Program-made: the position numbers and the translations under genes
The notes under the pieces: generated by a model
What the model was told of the DNA's origin: nothing
Database searches by the model: none
The model's input: the letters and a program-made list of their open reading frames with translations, nothing else
Assembly (NCBI RefSeq): GCF_036924525.1
Contig: NZ_JAZHRU010000001.1
Location: forward strand, 1,455,001 to 1,519,000
From: Bradyrhizobium sp. AZCC 1719
Lineage (GTDB): Bacteria > Pseudomonadota > Alphaproteobacteria > Rhizobiales > Xanthobacteraceae
DNA: 64,000 nt
Direction of reading: 5' to 3'
Shown here: positions 8,244 through 17,378 of the stretch, one piece after another
How the letters are laid out: each line of letters opens with the position of its first letter
Numbering within the stretch: the stretch's first letter is position 1

Positions 8244-8762
8244 ATGTCAATGTTCAACACTTCAATTCCAGTATTCGAGGTCGGTCTCAACACGCTGTCG
8301 ACGCTCCTCGACAAGGCCGAGGCCTATTCCAGGGCGAAGGGCATTGATCCCGCAGTGCTTCTCAATACGCGCCTCTTTCCCGACATGTTCGCATTCTCTC
8401 AGCAAGTGCAGAGCGCTTGCGACCAGGCCAAGAACGGGGGCGCGCGGCTCGCCGGTCTTGAGCCGCCAAGATACGAGGACAATGAGAAGACGATCGCTGA
8501 ACTCAGGAATCGCATTGCAAAAACGATCGATTTCATAAAGACGCTCGACCCGCAGGGCATCGACACGGCTGCCGAACGCGAAATCACGTTCCCGCTCGGC
8601 CCGAGCAACAAGGGGCACATGCGAGGTATCGACTATCTCAACCACTTCGCACTGCCCAACTTCTACTTTCACCTGACCACGGCCTACGACATTCTCCGGC
8701 ACTGTGGCGTCGAGATCGGCAAGCGTGATTTCCTCGGCGCCATCCCGATGAGAATCTCGTGA
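8244..8762 (+). CDS. DUF1993 domain-containing protein
   Basis: This 172-residue protein matches the DUF1993 family over its full length, with HMRGIDYLNHFALPNFYFHL near the C-terminus. The family resembles the DinB/YfiT four-helix fold and may bind a metal through conserved histidines; its function is not known. It is divergent from the MarR gene and probably repressed by it. The ATG at 8244 lacks a strong Shine-Dalgarno sequence. Confidence 0.85.
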   Translation: MSMFNTSIPVFEVGLNTLSTLLDKAEAYSRAKGIDPAVLLNTRLFPDMFAFSQQVQSACDQAKNGGARLAGLEPPRYEDNEKTIAELRNRIAKTIDFIKTLDPQGIDTAAEREITFPLGPSNKGHMRGIDYLNHFALPNFYFHLTTAYDILRHCGVEIGKRDFLGAIPMRIS

Positions 8763-9078
8763 GACATCATAAGAAAGAGGCCCAGCCGCAGCGTCCTCTC
8801 GCGGCACGGCCTGTGGCGCAGCTTCGAGGCGGTTAAGTTCGCTACCTGCAGTGGGTCGACTGGCGCAGCTACCGGAGGGTCATGCAGCCACTACTGTCGG
8901 ATAGGGTGGCGTAGCATCGCCGTCCCTTTCGTGCAGTGGAGCGCTTCATCATAGCGTCACGGCGAAGCAGTAGTGCCCATCTTCACCGGCCGTGGCGCGC
9001 CAGTCTACCGCCAGATCGAAAGCTAACTGGCAGATCACCACTGAAGCATGGCTCTCCGGAAAGGCATCAGTCGCGGTT
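8763..9078. other. non-coding stretch, no gene seen
   Basis: This is 316 bp between the DUF1993 stop and the end of the convergent zinc-ribbon gene. No conserved reading frame, hairpin terminator or known repeat was recognised. It may contain the lost 3' end of the gene at 9079, but the minus-strand translation showed no recognisable continuation. Confidence 0.5.
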
Positions 9079-9786
9079 CTACCGGCCAAGTTCACGTTCC
9101 GCCTCCGCCAAGGCGTGCGGCTCGACCAGCAGGCCTTGTCGTTCATAGCGGCCCCGGGTCTTGCTGAAGCGTACCACCACGGCATGCCTCGGGCTCTTTG
9201 CCTTCACCCGGCGCGTGAGCAGTGCATTCCCGGCCCCCAAAAATTCAAGATCGGCGAGACCTGTGCATCGCAGGCATGCCGGGCCGGGGCTTTCCATGAT
9301 GAGAAGATCGCCCGTTCCGCCGCATCGGTGGCATTTCCAGGTATCGTTCAGTGGTTGGATCACCACAAGCTCGGGCGCACGGCTCGCCATCTCCGCCAAA
9401 CGCTCCCGTTTTCTCTGCGAAAGCTCGCCCGAGATCCAATGGGTGCGGTACAACCTTTCGATCGTCGGATTCCCGCTCTTGCTGAAGCGCAGCGTCTGCC
9501 GTGACGGTGTCCGCGCAACATAATGCGTCTCGCTTGGGGTCAGCCCTTTCGCGGTTGCCCACGACCGAAACAGCTTCATGGCCTGCGAAATGCGCGGCAG
9601 ATTGGTCTGCATGACGCGCTCGAGATAGTCGACCTGCCCCTGCCGCCAACGTTTGAGTGCTCCGGGATCGAGCCATCCGATCCCGACCAGCACGTCGACG
9701 GGGCTCACATACTTCTGGGCTGCGAGCGTCGCCTCAGCCGCTCTGATCACGCGGTCGTTGAGTTTGTTGCGGTTCTCCGGATGCAT
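9079..9786 (-). CDS. conserved protein with a CxxC zinc-ribbon, possibly truncated
   Basis: This is a 235-residue soluble protein. The N-terminal two thirds (SPVDVLVGIGWLDPGALKRW, then THYVARTPSRQTLRFSKSGN) resemble a conserved rhizobial protein of unknown role. Residues about 158-180 hold two CxxC pairs (CHRCGGTGDL and ACLRCTGLADLE) that could bind one zinc. From memory, close relatives carry an extra C-terminal DUF2293 domain after the segment GRYERQGLLVEPHALAEAER. Here a TAG follows about six residues later, so this copy may be shortened. The ATG at 9786 has GAGAGGG upstream. Confidence 0.75.
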   Translation of the reverse strand: MHPENRNKLNDRVIRAAEATLAAQKYVSPVDVLVGIGWLDPGALKRWRQGQVDYLERVMQTNLPRISQAMKLFRSWATAKGLTPSETHYVARTPSRQTLRFSKSGNPTIERLYRTHWISGELSQRKRERLAEMASRAPELVVIQPLNDTWKCHRCGGTGDLLIMESPGPACLRCTGLADLEFLGAGNALLTRRVKAKSPRHAVVVRFSKTRGRYERQGLLVEPHALAEAERELGR

Positions 9787-9862
9787 GTCCGCCCTCTCGG
9801 CGTGCCGTGGTCATCAGGATGGAGTCCGGCGCCCGATGCCGCGTCAACCGGCGAGCCCAAGG

Positions 9863-11191
9863 TCAGCTCTCCGACGATGGAGTCGATCCGGCATTGGCTT
9901 GCATGGGCGCGCGCGCATAGGCCTCCGGGATAATAATCGAGGGATCGGCCGGGTCCAGCGCATCGTGCGTGACCACCGTACCCACGAGTGCTGTCGCGGC
10001 AAGATCGAAGTCGGTCTTCTGTGGCGAAGCGAGCGAGACCTGCACCTGCGTCCGATACAAAACGTAGGCCGCAAGCAACGCCTGGACCATCGCGGTGAAC
10101 AGGAACAAGGCGCGTGGCCCTTCCGCCGACATGAAGGCAGCGGCAATGAGCGGTCCGACCACTGAACCGAGGCCGTTGGTGAGCAGGATTGTGGCGGCGA
10201 TCGGTACCACATCACTCGCTGGGGTCTTGTCATAGGCATGAGCCGCGGCAAGCGAATAGCCGGGCAGCGCGAGCGCCCCAAAGAGAATGCCGAATAGCAG
10301 CAGCATCATTCCGGATGCGGAGATCAGCCACGAGACAACGCCCGCGGCGGCTGCTCCGATCAAGAGAACGAGCAGCACCAGGCGGCGATCGATGCGGTCG
10401 GACAGACGGCCTACCGGCCACTGGACGATCGCTCCTGCCAGCACCGCCGTACTCATGAACAGCGCCACCTGATCGATGCTGAGGCCGCTACCCGCGGCCG
10501 ACAGCGGCGCAAGGCCCCAGAATGCACCGTTAGCTGCGCCGATCATGAAACTTGCGACCAGCGCGACGGGTGCCGCGCGGTATAGCTGTCCGACGCGAAA
10601 GCTGACGGTGGTAATCGGTGCTGGTTGCGCCGCACGGGTCAGGGCCACCGGAACGATGGCCAACGAGGAAAGCATGGCGGCCACCATGAAGTTCCCAGCC
10701 TCAGCGATCGGATAAAGCGTTACCAGAGCCTGACCGAATGTGATGGCGCCATAATTGACCACCACGTAGGCCGACAGCACGAGCCCGCGATTCTCGTTGG
10801 AGGCGCGATCGTTGAGCCAGCTCTCGACCACCAGGTAGAGACCGGCGAGGCAGAGGCCGGTTACGCCGCGGAAAGCTATCCAGGCCACGACCACCGGCGC
10901 GAGCGCGTAGGCAAGCGCGACGGCCGCCGCCACCGCCACCATCGCTGTAAAAGCGCGAATGTGTCCCGCGCGCTGGATCAGATAAGGCGCGAGCAGACAG
11001 CCGCTGACGAAGCCGACGTAATAGGCCGAGCTGATGACACCGAGTGCAAGATCGTCAAAACCTTCCGCGCTGCCGCGCAACGGCAGCAACGTGAATTGCA
11101 GGCCGCTGCCTGCCAGCAGGAACGCGAGCCCCAGGAGCAACGACACGATCGGGCGCAAGGTCTTCGGCATCCGGATCGACCCAACAGTCAT
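9863..11191 (-). CDS. MFS transporter (YcaD-like)
   Basis: This 442-residue protein has twelve hydrophobic segments and the MFS loop motif GRLSDRIDRRLVLL between helices 6/7 and 8. The conserved block YLVVESWLNDRASNENRGL in helix 5 is typical of the YcaD/YfcJ-type subfamily. The C-terminal 50 residues are cytoplasmic. The substrate is unknown. It is divergent from fabA with about 208 bp between the starts. A start at the in-frame ATG at 11170 (MPKTLRPIV) is also possible. Confidence 0.88.
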   Translation of the reverse strand: MTVGSIRMPKTLRPIVSLLLGLAFLLAGSGLQFTLLPLRGSAEGFDDLALGVISSAYYVGFVSGCLLAPYLIQRAGHIRAFTAMVAVAAAVALAYALAPVVVAWIAFRGVTGLCLAGLYLVVESWLNDRASNENRGLVLSAYVVVNYGAITFGQALVTLYPIAEAGNFMVAAMLSSLAIVPVALTRAAQPAPITTVSFRVGQLYRAAPVALVASFMIGAANGAFWGLAPLSAAGSGLSIDQVALFMSTAVLAGAIVQWPVGRLSDRIDRRLVLLVLLIGAAAAGVVSWLISASGMMLLLFGILFGALALPGYSLAAAHAYDKTPASDVVPIAATILLTNGLGSVVGPLIAAAFMSAEGPRALFLFTAMVQALLAAYVLYRTQVQVSLASPQKTDFDLAATALVGTVVTHDALDPADPSIIIPEAYARAPMQANAGSTPSSES

Positions 11192-11399
11192 CAGAGTCCA
11201 GATTCATTGAATCCACAATGTGTTGATAAGGCAGCAGATCATAAGAAGTTTCGCGCCCAGCAGCGACCCGATCCTGGCAAACTCACGGATGAAATCTGGG
11301 CGTTCATGGCTGAGGCCCTGCGCCTGCCGCAAGGCTCCGTCGTCGAAAAGGCGGCCGTGAACGTTCGACAATCGCCCGCCAAACATCGTCAAAGGTGAC

Positions 11400-11936
11400 A
11401 TGACCGTATCAGACCCGCGCGACTTTCACGCTCCGCAATCGTCCTACACCCGTGAAGAGCTGCTCAAGTCGAGCGAAGGCGGCTATTTCGGGCCGGGCAA
11501 TGCTCAGCTCCCGGCACCGCCCATGCTGATGATGGACCGGATTATCGAGATCAGCGTGGATGGCGGCGAATTCGGCAAGGGCCATGTCATCGGTGAGCTC
11601 GATATCACGCCGGACCTCTGGTTCTTTGGCTGTCACTTTGCCGGCGACCCGGTGATGCCGGGGTGTCTGGGTCTGGACGCCATGTGGCAGATCATCGGCT
11701 ATTGGCTCGGCTGGTCGGGTTCGCCGGGCAAAGGCCGCGCGGTCGGCGTCGGCGAGGTAAAATTCCGAGGCGACATCAAGCCAGACGTCAAGCGCGTGCG
11801 CTACGAGGTCAGTATGCGCCATGTCCGGCGCGGCAAACTGGCTGTCGGCATTGCGAACGGCCGTGTCTTTGCCGACGACACATGCGTCTATATCGCCAGG
11901 GATATGCGGGTAGGACTGATAGCGCCGGCGAGCTGA
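11400..11936 (+). CDS. fabA: 3-hydroxydecanoyl-[acyl carrier protein] dehydratase/isomerase
   Basis: FabA dehydrates 3-hydroxyacyl-ACP and isomerises trans-2- to cis-3-decenoyl-ACP, the entry step to unsaturated fatty acids. The 178 residues cover the whole hot-dog domain. The catalytic His is in [20 protein letters not shown] and the catalytic Asp in the following [16 protein letters not shown] precedes the ATG. In most proteobacteria fabA is followed by fabB; here no fabB follows, so this may be an extra or displaced copy. Confidence 0.93.
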   Translation: MTVSDPRDFHAPQSSYTREELLKSSEGGYFGPGNAQLPAPPMLMMDRIIEISVDGGEFGKGHVIGELDITPDLWFFGCHFAGDPVMPGCLGLDAMWQIIGYWLGWSGSPGKGRAVGVGEVKFRGDIKPDVKRVRYEVSMRHVRRGKLAVGIANGRVFADDTCVYIARDMRVGLIAPAS

Positions 11937-12098
11937 TATGCAACCCAGGAAAGAAGCCCCAAGCGGGCTACCGTAAATTTCGATCGTATCACTGTCGAGG
12001 ATGGCAGGTGGATCGATCGAGTTACCTATCTGGGACGGCGAAGGTAAATGGATCTCACCCACGCCGCCTGAATTCGTTAACTCCGGAGCGCCCCGCCG

Positions 12099-12323
12099 TC
12101 AGTTTACGGCGCAGCTTGCGGAGTGGGTTGGCGCATTGCCGGAAGCGGCCTGACAGAAAGCCTCATAATAGGCTTCCAGCTCCGTTACGGCGCGATGCTC
12201 CCACTCCCTTGCTTGCGCAAGCAGGGAACCGCTATGAAGCGGCCGGAAGGCCGCGGTCTGGCGGTACAACGATGCGATTGTGCGGTAGCGGCGAACGTTT
12301 TCCATGATGGCCAGCCCGTTCAT
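12099..12323 (-). CDS. small conserved protein of unknown function
   Basis: This is a 74-residue soluble protein (core MENVRRYRTIASLYRQTAAF, then AQAREWEHRAVTELEAYYEA), predicted as two helices. Similar short proteins occur in Bradyrhizobium as far as I recall. The ATG at 12323 is chosen because GGGAGAT lies eight bases upstream; the longer open frame upstream to 12578 has no conserved character. No partner is evident. Confidence 0.6.
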   Translation of the reverse strand: MNGLAIMENVRRYRTIASLYRQTAAFRPLHSGSLLAQAREWEHRAVTELEAYYEAFCQAASGNAPTHSASCAVN

Positions 12324-12570
12324 TGCTTGGATCTCCCCATTCCCTTTCCCGAGGACGAATTTGCGGCAGAACGATTTTCGATTAGTTAGCGGGACTGGAA
12401 GAGAGCTCGTGTGGTTTCCGAACTGTTGACGGCGGGTGCGCAGGGCATGGACGCGGCTTGCCACGGCAATGCCGCCAGCATGTGCGCCAGCGGACATGCA
12501 CACGGCCGCGCGCGATAACGCGCAAACTATTTTCGATGCCAAGATACAAGTTGGCCAAAGCTCGACCGGC

Positions 12571-12834
12571 TCACTCATTGGTGCGAACTGCCTGCAGCGA
12601 ATTGCCGCTTGAGCAGATCACACCTTGCGAGCGATCGTCGGCCGAAGCGAAGGACGCGCTGCTCCCATGCCCTGCCGCTGGGATCAGCAATATGCAGGCA
12701 CAGTAGGCCAGCCCGATACCGAGAAGCGATGCGAACAAGACCGCGGCGGCGGACCGCCAGGCAGCCTGCGTTCTCTGTGGTGACGACGGTGGCCTGCCGA
12801 TGGTGACGAGCGACATTTGGCTTGAGCTGAGCAC
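12571..12834 (-). CDS. small putative membrane protein downstream of the copper chaperone
   Basis: This is an 87-residue frame with one transmembrane segment (AAAVLFASLLGIGLAYCACI). It starts at GTG 12834, 27 bp after the PCu(A)C gene stop on the same strand, so it could be the second gene of that operon. An ATG at 12816 would give 81 residues. No family is recognised, and it may not be expressed. Confidence 0.4.
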   Translation of the reverse strand: MLSSSQMSLVTIGRPPSSPQRTQAAWRSAAAVLFASLLGIGLAYCACILLIPAAGHGSSASFASADDRSQGVICSSGNSLQAVRTNE

Positions 12835-12861
12835 GGCGGGATCCTGCAGAGCGCCACCGCG

Positions 12862-13380
12862 CTAATGGTGCTTGTGCGCGACACCATTGACACCACTAAC
12901 GGCGGCTCCGGCGTTTTCCTCGACGTTGTAGATGATGTCGACGGGCCCGGCCTTCTCGAACACCAGCGTGCCCCTCACCTTCTGGCCGATCAGGAACGGC
13001 TCCTTGAGGCCCATCAGCAGGATGCGATAGGCGCCGGGCTTGAGCTCCACGGTCTTGCCGGGCTTGATCTCGAGACCGTTCGCGAGCGGGCGCGTCTTCG
13101 CCATACCGTCCACATCGACCACCTCGTGCACCTCGATCTGGCTTGCCGCGGGCGACGTGCCGCCGATCAGACGATCCGCGGTCTTTCCCTTGTTGGTGAT
13201 GGTGAGATAGCCGCCCGCGATATTGGAATCCTTCGGGGTCGGGCGCGACCAGGGATGGCCAATGTCGAGCGCGCCGGCCTTGTACTCGTGCGCGCCGGCG
13301 CTGGTCGCAATGAACAAACTCGCTGCGACAAAAATAGCCGCGGTGACAAACACAAAGATATCTCTGACGATGGTTGTCAT
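12862..13380 (-). CDS. copper chaperone PCu(A)C family protein
   Basis: This is a 172-residue exported protein with a signal peptide to about residue 30 (SLFIATSAGAHE). The mature part matches PCu(A)C: IGHPWSRPTPKDSNIAGGYL, then ASQIEVHEVVDVDGMAKTRP and LKPGAYRILLMGLKEPFLIG. PCu(A)C carries periplasmic Cu(I) for cytochrome oxidase assembly. The usual H-x-M of the metal site reads H-E-V here, while other Met and His residues and a C-terminal HKHH remain, so copper binding may be altered. GGAGTAGGAC precedes the ATG. Confidence 0.85.
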   Translation of the reverse strand: MTTIVRDIFVFVTAAIFVAASLFIATSAGAHEYKAGALDIGHPWSRPTPKDSNIAGGYLTITNKGKTADRLIGGTSPAASQIEVHEVVDVDGMAKTRPLANGLEIKPGKTVELKPGAYRILLMGLKEPFLIGQKVRGTLVFEKAGPVDIIYNVEENAGAAVSGVNGVAHKHH

Positions 13381-13721
13381 AATTGTCCTACTCCGATACG
13401 CGCGCTGGACCGTGAAGCGTGTAGAGAATCAATCAGACGCGATTGCGGCTGGCGCTCGCCGTGATTACGGCCGCTGCCGGACTTGATTGCGGCTGCTGCG
13501 TTGCGACGCGAGCGACCCCGGGCATACAACCAAGCAACTGAGTGCACCTCTTTCGCCATTCGCCCAACACGCGACAGCCACACAGACGCCGCGCCCGCGA
13601 TGGCGCGTTCGCTTTTCCGCTTCGCTTCGGTCGCCAGCCAGCCGCGCTTCTCGCAAGATCCAGTCAATCTCGCGCCCGATTGCGATGGCTAATCGCCGGA
13701 CAGTGAGTACAGGGGGCGTAT
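13381..13721. other. intergenic region between divergent copper chaperone and barrel genes
   Basis: This is 341 bp with no convincing gene; frames on both strands are low-complexity and lack family marks. It must contain the promoters of both divergent genes. I did not see a clear palindrome or riboswitch. Confidence 0.5.
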
Positions 13722-14870
13722 GTGTGTGCGTATCTTAGACGGCCAGCGGCCGGCATCTTTTCATCCATGATATTTTTTCTCGCTGCTCCCGCAGCAGCGC
13801 ATCATCCGGGCGGCGGCGGCAATACCGGCAGTGGCGGCCCCATCAACACCATCTCGGCCGACACGCTTTCCGAAGGACTGATCGCCGCATCGATCCGCTA
13901 TGAATTCATCAGGCTGGGCCAACTCAGCGATGCTGACCTGCTCGCCGCAGCAACCCGGGGCACGCACGCGCATTCGATCCGCTCGATCGACAGTGTCTCG
14001 CTTTCGGTGGCCTACGGCATCACCAACGACCTGACCGTTGCCGTTCGCGCAGCCGGCGTGCGGCGCTCGGATATCCGCGAGCCCGGGGGGGACATGCTGA
14101 GCGGCGGCCACATGGGCATTATGGATGCGAGCGACATGAGCAGCCTGATGGGATCCGACAGCATCAACAAGCGCGGCAACTCGGCGGGGTTCGGCGACGT
14201 CACCATGCTCGGGCAGTATCGTTTCCACAGCAACGCGCAGAGCGGGACGTCGGCCGCCGTGCTGTTCGGCTTCAAGGCGCCGACCGGCAGCACCAACCAA
14301 CGCGACGCGGCCGGCCAGCTTTTTCAGGCCGAGTTTCAACCGGGCTCGGGTTCGTGGGACGGCCTGTTCGGCGCCGCCTTCACCAAGCGCGCCGGCCGCT
14401 GGTCGTTCGACGTGAGCGGCCTCTATTACCTGATCAGCACGGGCACGCAGGACACCAATCTCGGCGACCGTTTTCTGTTCGGCACCGCCGTGTCGTATCG
14501 GCTGGTCGGGCCGACCGGCTCCGCGAAAGAGGTGGAGCTGCACGAGTACTGCATGCAGCCTCGCAATCAGTTGCAGGAGCATTGTCTCTATCACGCCAAC
14601 CACGACCACAGCGACATGAAGAAGACGCCCTACACGCTCGACCTCGTTCTCGAGCTCAATGGCGAGTGGCACGACAAGCAGCGCATCGCCGGCATTCCGG
14701 ATCCCAATTCAGGCGGCACCACGGTCTATCTGTCGCCCGGCGTGCGGGTGGGCTTCGATCGTTTTTCGGGCTTCGTCTCAGTCGGCGTGCCGGTCATCAA
14801 CCAGCACAACGGCATTCAGTCCAAGCCGGACTATCGCGTGCTCACGGGGATCGGGGCGCGGCTGAATTGA
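13722..14870 (+). CDS. outer-membrane beta-barrel protein (transporter-type) with His/Cys-rich loop
   Basis: This is a 382-residue exported protein. The GTG at 13722 has AGGGGG upstream and gives a signal peptide with RR and a hydrophobic core, cut near FFLAAPAAAHH. The rest is alternating beta strands (SLSVAYGITNDLTVAVRAAG, then FGDVTMLGQYRF) ending TGIGARLN, the look of the MetA/phenol-type outer-membrane transporter family. A Met-rich stretch (MGIMDASDMSSLMG) and a long insert with EYCMQ, EHCLYHANHDHSDM could bind copper. The neighbouring PCu(A)C gene supports a metal role; this is inference. Confidence 0.7.
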   Translation: MCAYLRRPAAGIFSSMIFFLAAPAAAHHPGGGGNTGSGGPINTISADTLSEGLIAASIRYEFIRLGQLSDADLLAAATRGTHAHSIRSIDSVSLSVAYGITNDLTVAVRAAGVRRSDIREPGGDMLSGGHMGIMDASDMSSLMGSDSINKRGNSAGFGDVTMLGQYRFHSNAQSGTSAAVLFGFKAPTGSTNQRDAAGQLFQAEFQPGSGSWDGLFGAAFTKRAGRWSFDVSGLYYLISTGTQDTNLGDRFLFGTAVSYRLVGPTGSAKEVELHEYCMQPRNQLQEHCLYHANHDHSDMKKTPYTLDLVLELNGEWHDKQRIAGIPDPNSGGTTVYLSPGVRVGFDRFSGFVSVGVPVINQHNGIQSKPDYRVLTGIGARLN

Positions 14871-14899
14871 ACGCTGAGATCGAGAGCCGCCGCTTGTCC

Positions 14900-14986
14900 G
14901 TCATGGCCGGGCTTGTCCCGGCCATCCACGTCTTTGTTGGTGCAGCATGGGAAGACGTGGATGCCCGGGACAAGCCCGGGCATGAC
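14900..14986. repeat. long imperfect palindrome between convergent genes
   Basis: Arms GTCATGGCCGGGCTTGTCCC... and ...GGGACAAGCCCGGGCATGAC pair over about 35 bp around a short loop. It lies between the 3' ends of the barrel gene and the chemoreceptor gene. It is a dispersed rhizobial palindrome type that could act as a bidirectional terminator. Confidence 0.75.
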
Positions 14987-15006
14987 GATGAAGCCAGCGC
15001 CCACTC

Positions 15007-16704
15007 TCACGCCGCCCGAACGTTGCCGAGGAATTTGCCGGTTTCAGTTTTGAGCTGCTCGGATTGCGACGTCAGTTGACCGGCGGCATTGAGCACGAGG
15101 CTCGCGGCTGCGTCGACCTTGCTCGAAGCTTCGCGCACGCCCGTGATGTTTTGCATCACCTCTTGGGCGCCTTGCGCCGCCTGCTGCACGCTGCGGGCGA
15201 TCTCGTTGGTCGCAGCGCCCTGCTCTTCGACGGCGGCCGCAATGGAGCCTGCGATCTCGTTCATTTGCCCGATCGTGGTGCCGATCTCGCGGATTGCATT
15301 AACCGTCGAACCGGTCGCATCGCGAATTTCCTGGATCTGGCTGGTGATTTCGTCGGTAGCCTTGGCGGTCTGCGACGACAGCGCCTTCACCTCGTTGGCG
15401 ACGACGGCGAAGCCTCTGCCGGCCTCGCCGGCCCGCGCAGCTTCGATGGTCGCGTTCAACGCCAGCAAATTCGTCTGTCCCGCGATGGTCTGGATCAGCG
15501 CCATGACCTCGCCGATCTTTTGCGACGCCTCGACCAGGCGGCCGACCATGGCCTCGGTTCGGTTGGCCTGCCCGACCGCATTCTGGGCAATCGACGAAGA
15601 TTGGGTGACCTGCCGCGCGATCTCCTGGATCGAGGACGACAATTCCTCCGCCGACGCCGCAACGGTCTGGACGTTCGACGCCGTCTGCTCGGCGGCGGCC
15701 GCGACCTTCGCGCTCTGATCCGTCGTTCCCACCGCAATCGTGGACATCGACGAGGCGGAATTCTGCAACTCGTCGGCGGCCGTTGCGGTGCCCCGGATCA
15801 CCCCGCCGATGCTGCGCTCGAATTCGTCGGCGATGCGGGACAGAACCGCTTGCCGCTCCTCGGCAGACCGCGTCTTCATCGCTTCCTGTTCGGTGCGCAG
15901 CCGCGTGGTTTCGACCAGATGATTCTTGAAGACCTGGAGGCTTCGCGCAATCCGGCCGATCTCGTTGGTCCGGTCGACGAACGGAATCTCAGCCGCAAGG
16001 TTGCCCTTGGCCAGTTCGTCCATCGCCGAGCAGGTTCTGTTGAGCGGAACGACCATGCCGCGGCCGAGCCAGAATGCCGAGAAGGCCGCGATTGCCAGCC
16101 CGGCCAGCCCGGCGATCCCGGCCCAGATCATCCGACTGAAGACCACCGCGTCGATGTCGTCGACATAAACGCCGGCCTGGATCGCGAGAGGCTTGTCGCC
16201 TGTGCCAAACGCCCCGACATAGGCGATCTTGCGAAGTTCGGCGCCGCCGGCGGAGCGGGGCGCCAGATATTCGACAAAGCCGCCGCCGGCGCGCGCGGCC
16301 CGCACGATGTCCTGGATCAACAGTTTGCCGCTCTTGTCCTTGAACTCCCAGCGGTTGACGTTGATGTATTTCGGATTGACGTGCACATAGGTGACGCCGG
16401 CATCGGCGCTTCCGGTGCCGTACACGCCGATGTAGTCGGCGTGTTCGCCCCAGCGCATGGCGCCGATCGAAGCAAAGGCCATCTGACGCGCCCGGTCAGG
16501 CTCGATCTTGCCGGCCTTGGCCTCACCTTCGTACTGGGCGAGGATCTTCGTCGCGGACTCGACAAGATTGCGGACCGTGGTGCGCCGCTCGGCCAGCACC
16601 GCATCGCGCAGCACCAGGATCTGCAGGGCGGAGACGGCCAGCAGCACGATCGTCAGCGCTGCAATGACCATCGCAAAGCGCTGATAGACGGTGAGGTTAC
16701 GCAT
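15007..16704 (-). CDS. methyl-accepting chemotaxis protein with sCache_2 sensor
   Basis: This is a 565-residue chemoreceptor. It has a transmembrane helix at about 10-30 and a periplasmic single Cache (Cache_2) domain at about 35-190, with [20 protein letters not shown] and [21 protein letters not shown] second helix at about 190-215, a HAMP domain and the signalling hairpin follow. The hairpin tip reads [20 protein letters not shown] followed by [16 protein letters not shown], which binds CheA/CheW. The ATG at 16704 has AAGGAC upstream; a longer frame to 16782 exists but adds no conserved sequence. The ligand is unknown; sCache_2 domains often sense small organic acids. Confidence 0.93.
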   Translation of the reverse strand: MRNLTVYQRFAMVIAALTIVLLAVSALQILVLRDAVLAERRTTVRNLVESATKILAQYEGEAKAGKIEPDRARQMAFASIGAMRWGEHADYIGVYGTGSADAGVTYVHVNPKYINVNRWEFKDKSGKLLIQDIVRAARAGGGFVEYLAPRSAGGAELRKIAYVGAFGTGDKPLAIQAGVYVDDIDAVVFSRMIWAGIAGLAGLAIAAFSAFWLGRGMVVPLNRTCSAMDELAKGNLAAEIPFVDRTNEIGRIARSLQVFKNHLVETTRLRTEQEAMKTRSAEERQAVLSRIADEFERSIGGVIRGTATAADELQNSASSMSTIAVGTTDQSAKVAAAAEQTASNVQTVAASAEELSSSIQEIARQVTQSSSIAQNAVGQANRTEAMVGRLVEASQKIGEVMALIQTIAGQTNLLALNATIEAARAGEAGRGFAVVANEVKALSSQTAKATDEITSQIQEIRDATGSTVNAIREIGTTIGQMNEIAGSIAAAVEEQGAATNEIARSVQQAAQGAQEVMQNITGVREASSKVDAAASLVLNAAGQLTSQSEQLKTETGKFLGNVRAA

Positions 16705-16748
16705 CCGCTTGTCCTTCCTGTCGGTTGCGAAAGCGTAGCAATTCAACG

Positions 16749-16919
16749 TTAACCGACGGTTATCGGCGGATCCTTCCGGCATGACGCCCGGCTATGCGCG
16801 TCGGCTTCAAAGTTGAGCAAGCCGTCACGCCGCGCCGCTGCCAAATCGCGCTTGAAATCATCACGCCAGGGCGACACAATGCTGCCTGTTCCTTCATCAA
16901 CCGTAATGTGCCAGTGCAT
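16749..16919 (-). CDS. very small open frame upstream of the chemoreceptor
   Basis: The 56-residue frame starts [20 protein letters not shown] and has AGGGGG seven bases before its ATG. It ends 44 bp before the chemoreceptor start, same strand. No family is recognised. The good ribosome-binding site is the only positive sign. Confidence 0.35.
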   Translation of the reverse strand: MHWHITVDEGTGSIVSPWRDDFKRDLAAARRDGLLNFEADAHSRASCRKDPPITVG

Positions 16920-16964
16920 CAGCGCCCCCTGACCGGCAGCATGGTGCGGCAAGAGTGACTCATA

Positions 16965-17276
16965 ATGGCTGAAGCCGATCTCGACGTCGTCATCCGGCAA
17001 ATCGCAAAAACGCAGAACAAGAGCCTGATGGCAGCCGTGAAGAAACGGCGCGACCAGATCATGGCCCGCGCGGCCAAGGCAAAGGACAAGGAGACGCGGG
17101 ACCAATTCCGGCTGATCGCCAGGAGCACGATGGAGCTCGGTACGGCCGCGGCCAAGCGGCTGCAAAACTCGGCGCAAAACACCGCCGATAGTTACGCGCG
17201 GGCGATCAGGAACGCGGCCGAGGAAGCGGCTGCGGCGAAGGCGGCGAAAAAGGCTCCTAAGAAGAAAAACGCCTAG
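16965..17276 (+). CDS. small Lys/Ala-rich helical protein
   Basis: This is a 103-residue, strongly basic, almost wholly helical protein (KTQNKSLMAAVKKRRDQIMA, then RLIARSTMELGTAAAKRLQN) with a tail of AKKAPKKKNA like nucleoid-associated or histone H1-like tails. No domain is recognised. It is divergent from the chemoreceptor. DNA binding is only a guess from composition. Confidence 0.6.
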   Translation: MAEADLDVVIRQIAKTQNKSLMAAVKKRRDQIMARAAKAKDKETRDQFRLIARSTMELGTAAAKRLQNSAQNTADSYARAIRNAAEEAAAAKAAKKAPKKKNA

Positions 17277-17378
17277 CCGCGATCGGCGCCAAGCATCGCT
17301 TTCCGATGCGGCTGTCGCCACAATAGAACTTTGGCAGCAGGAGCGCCCAAGGACCTGTCGCGCTACCCCATGAAATAT

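Noticed and set aside
15064..16752. 562-codon frame antisense to the chemoreceptor
   Set aside because: A shadow produced by third-position GC bias; the chemoreceptor domains are on the minus strand.
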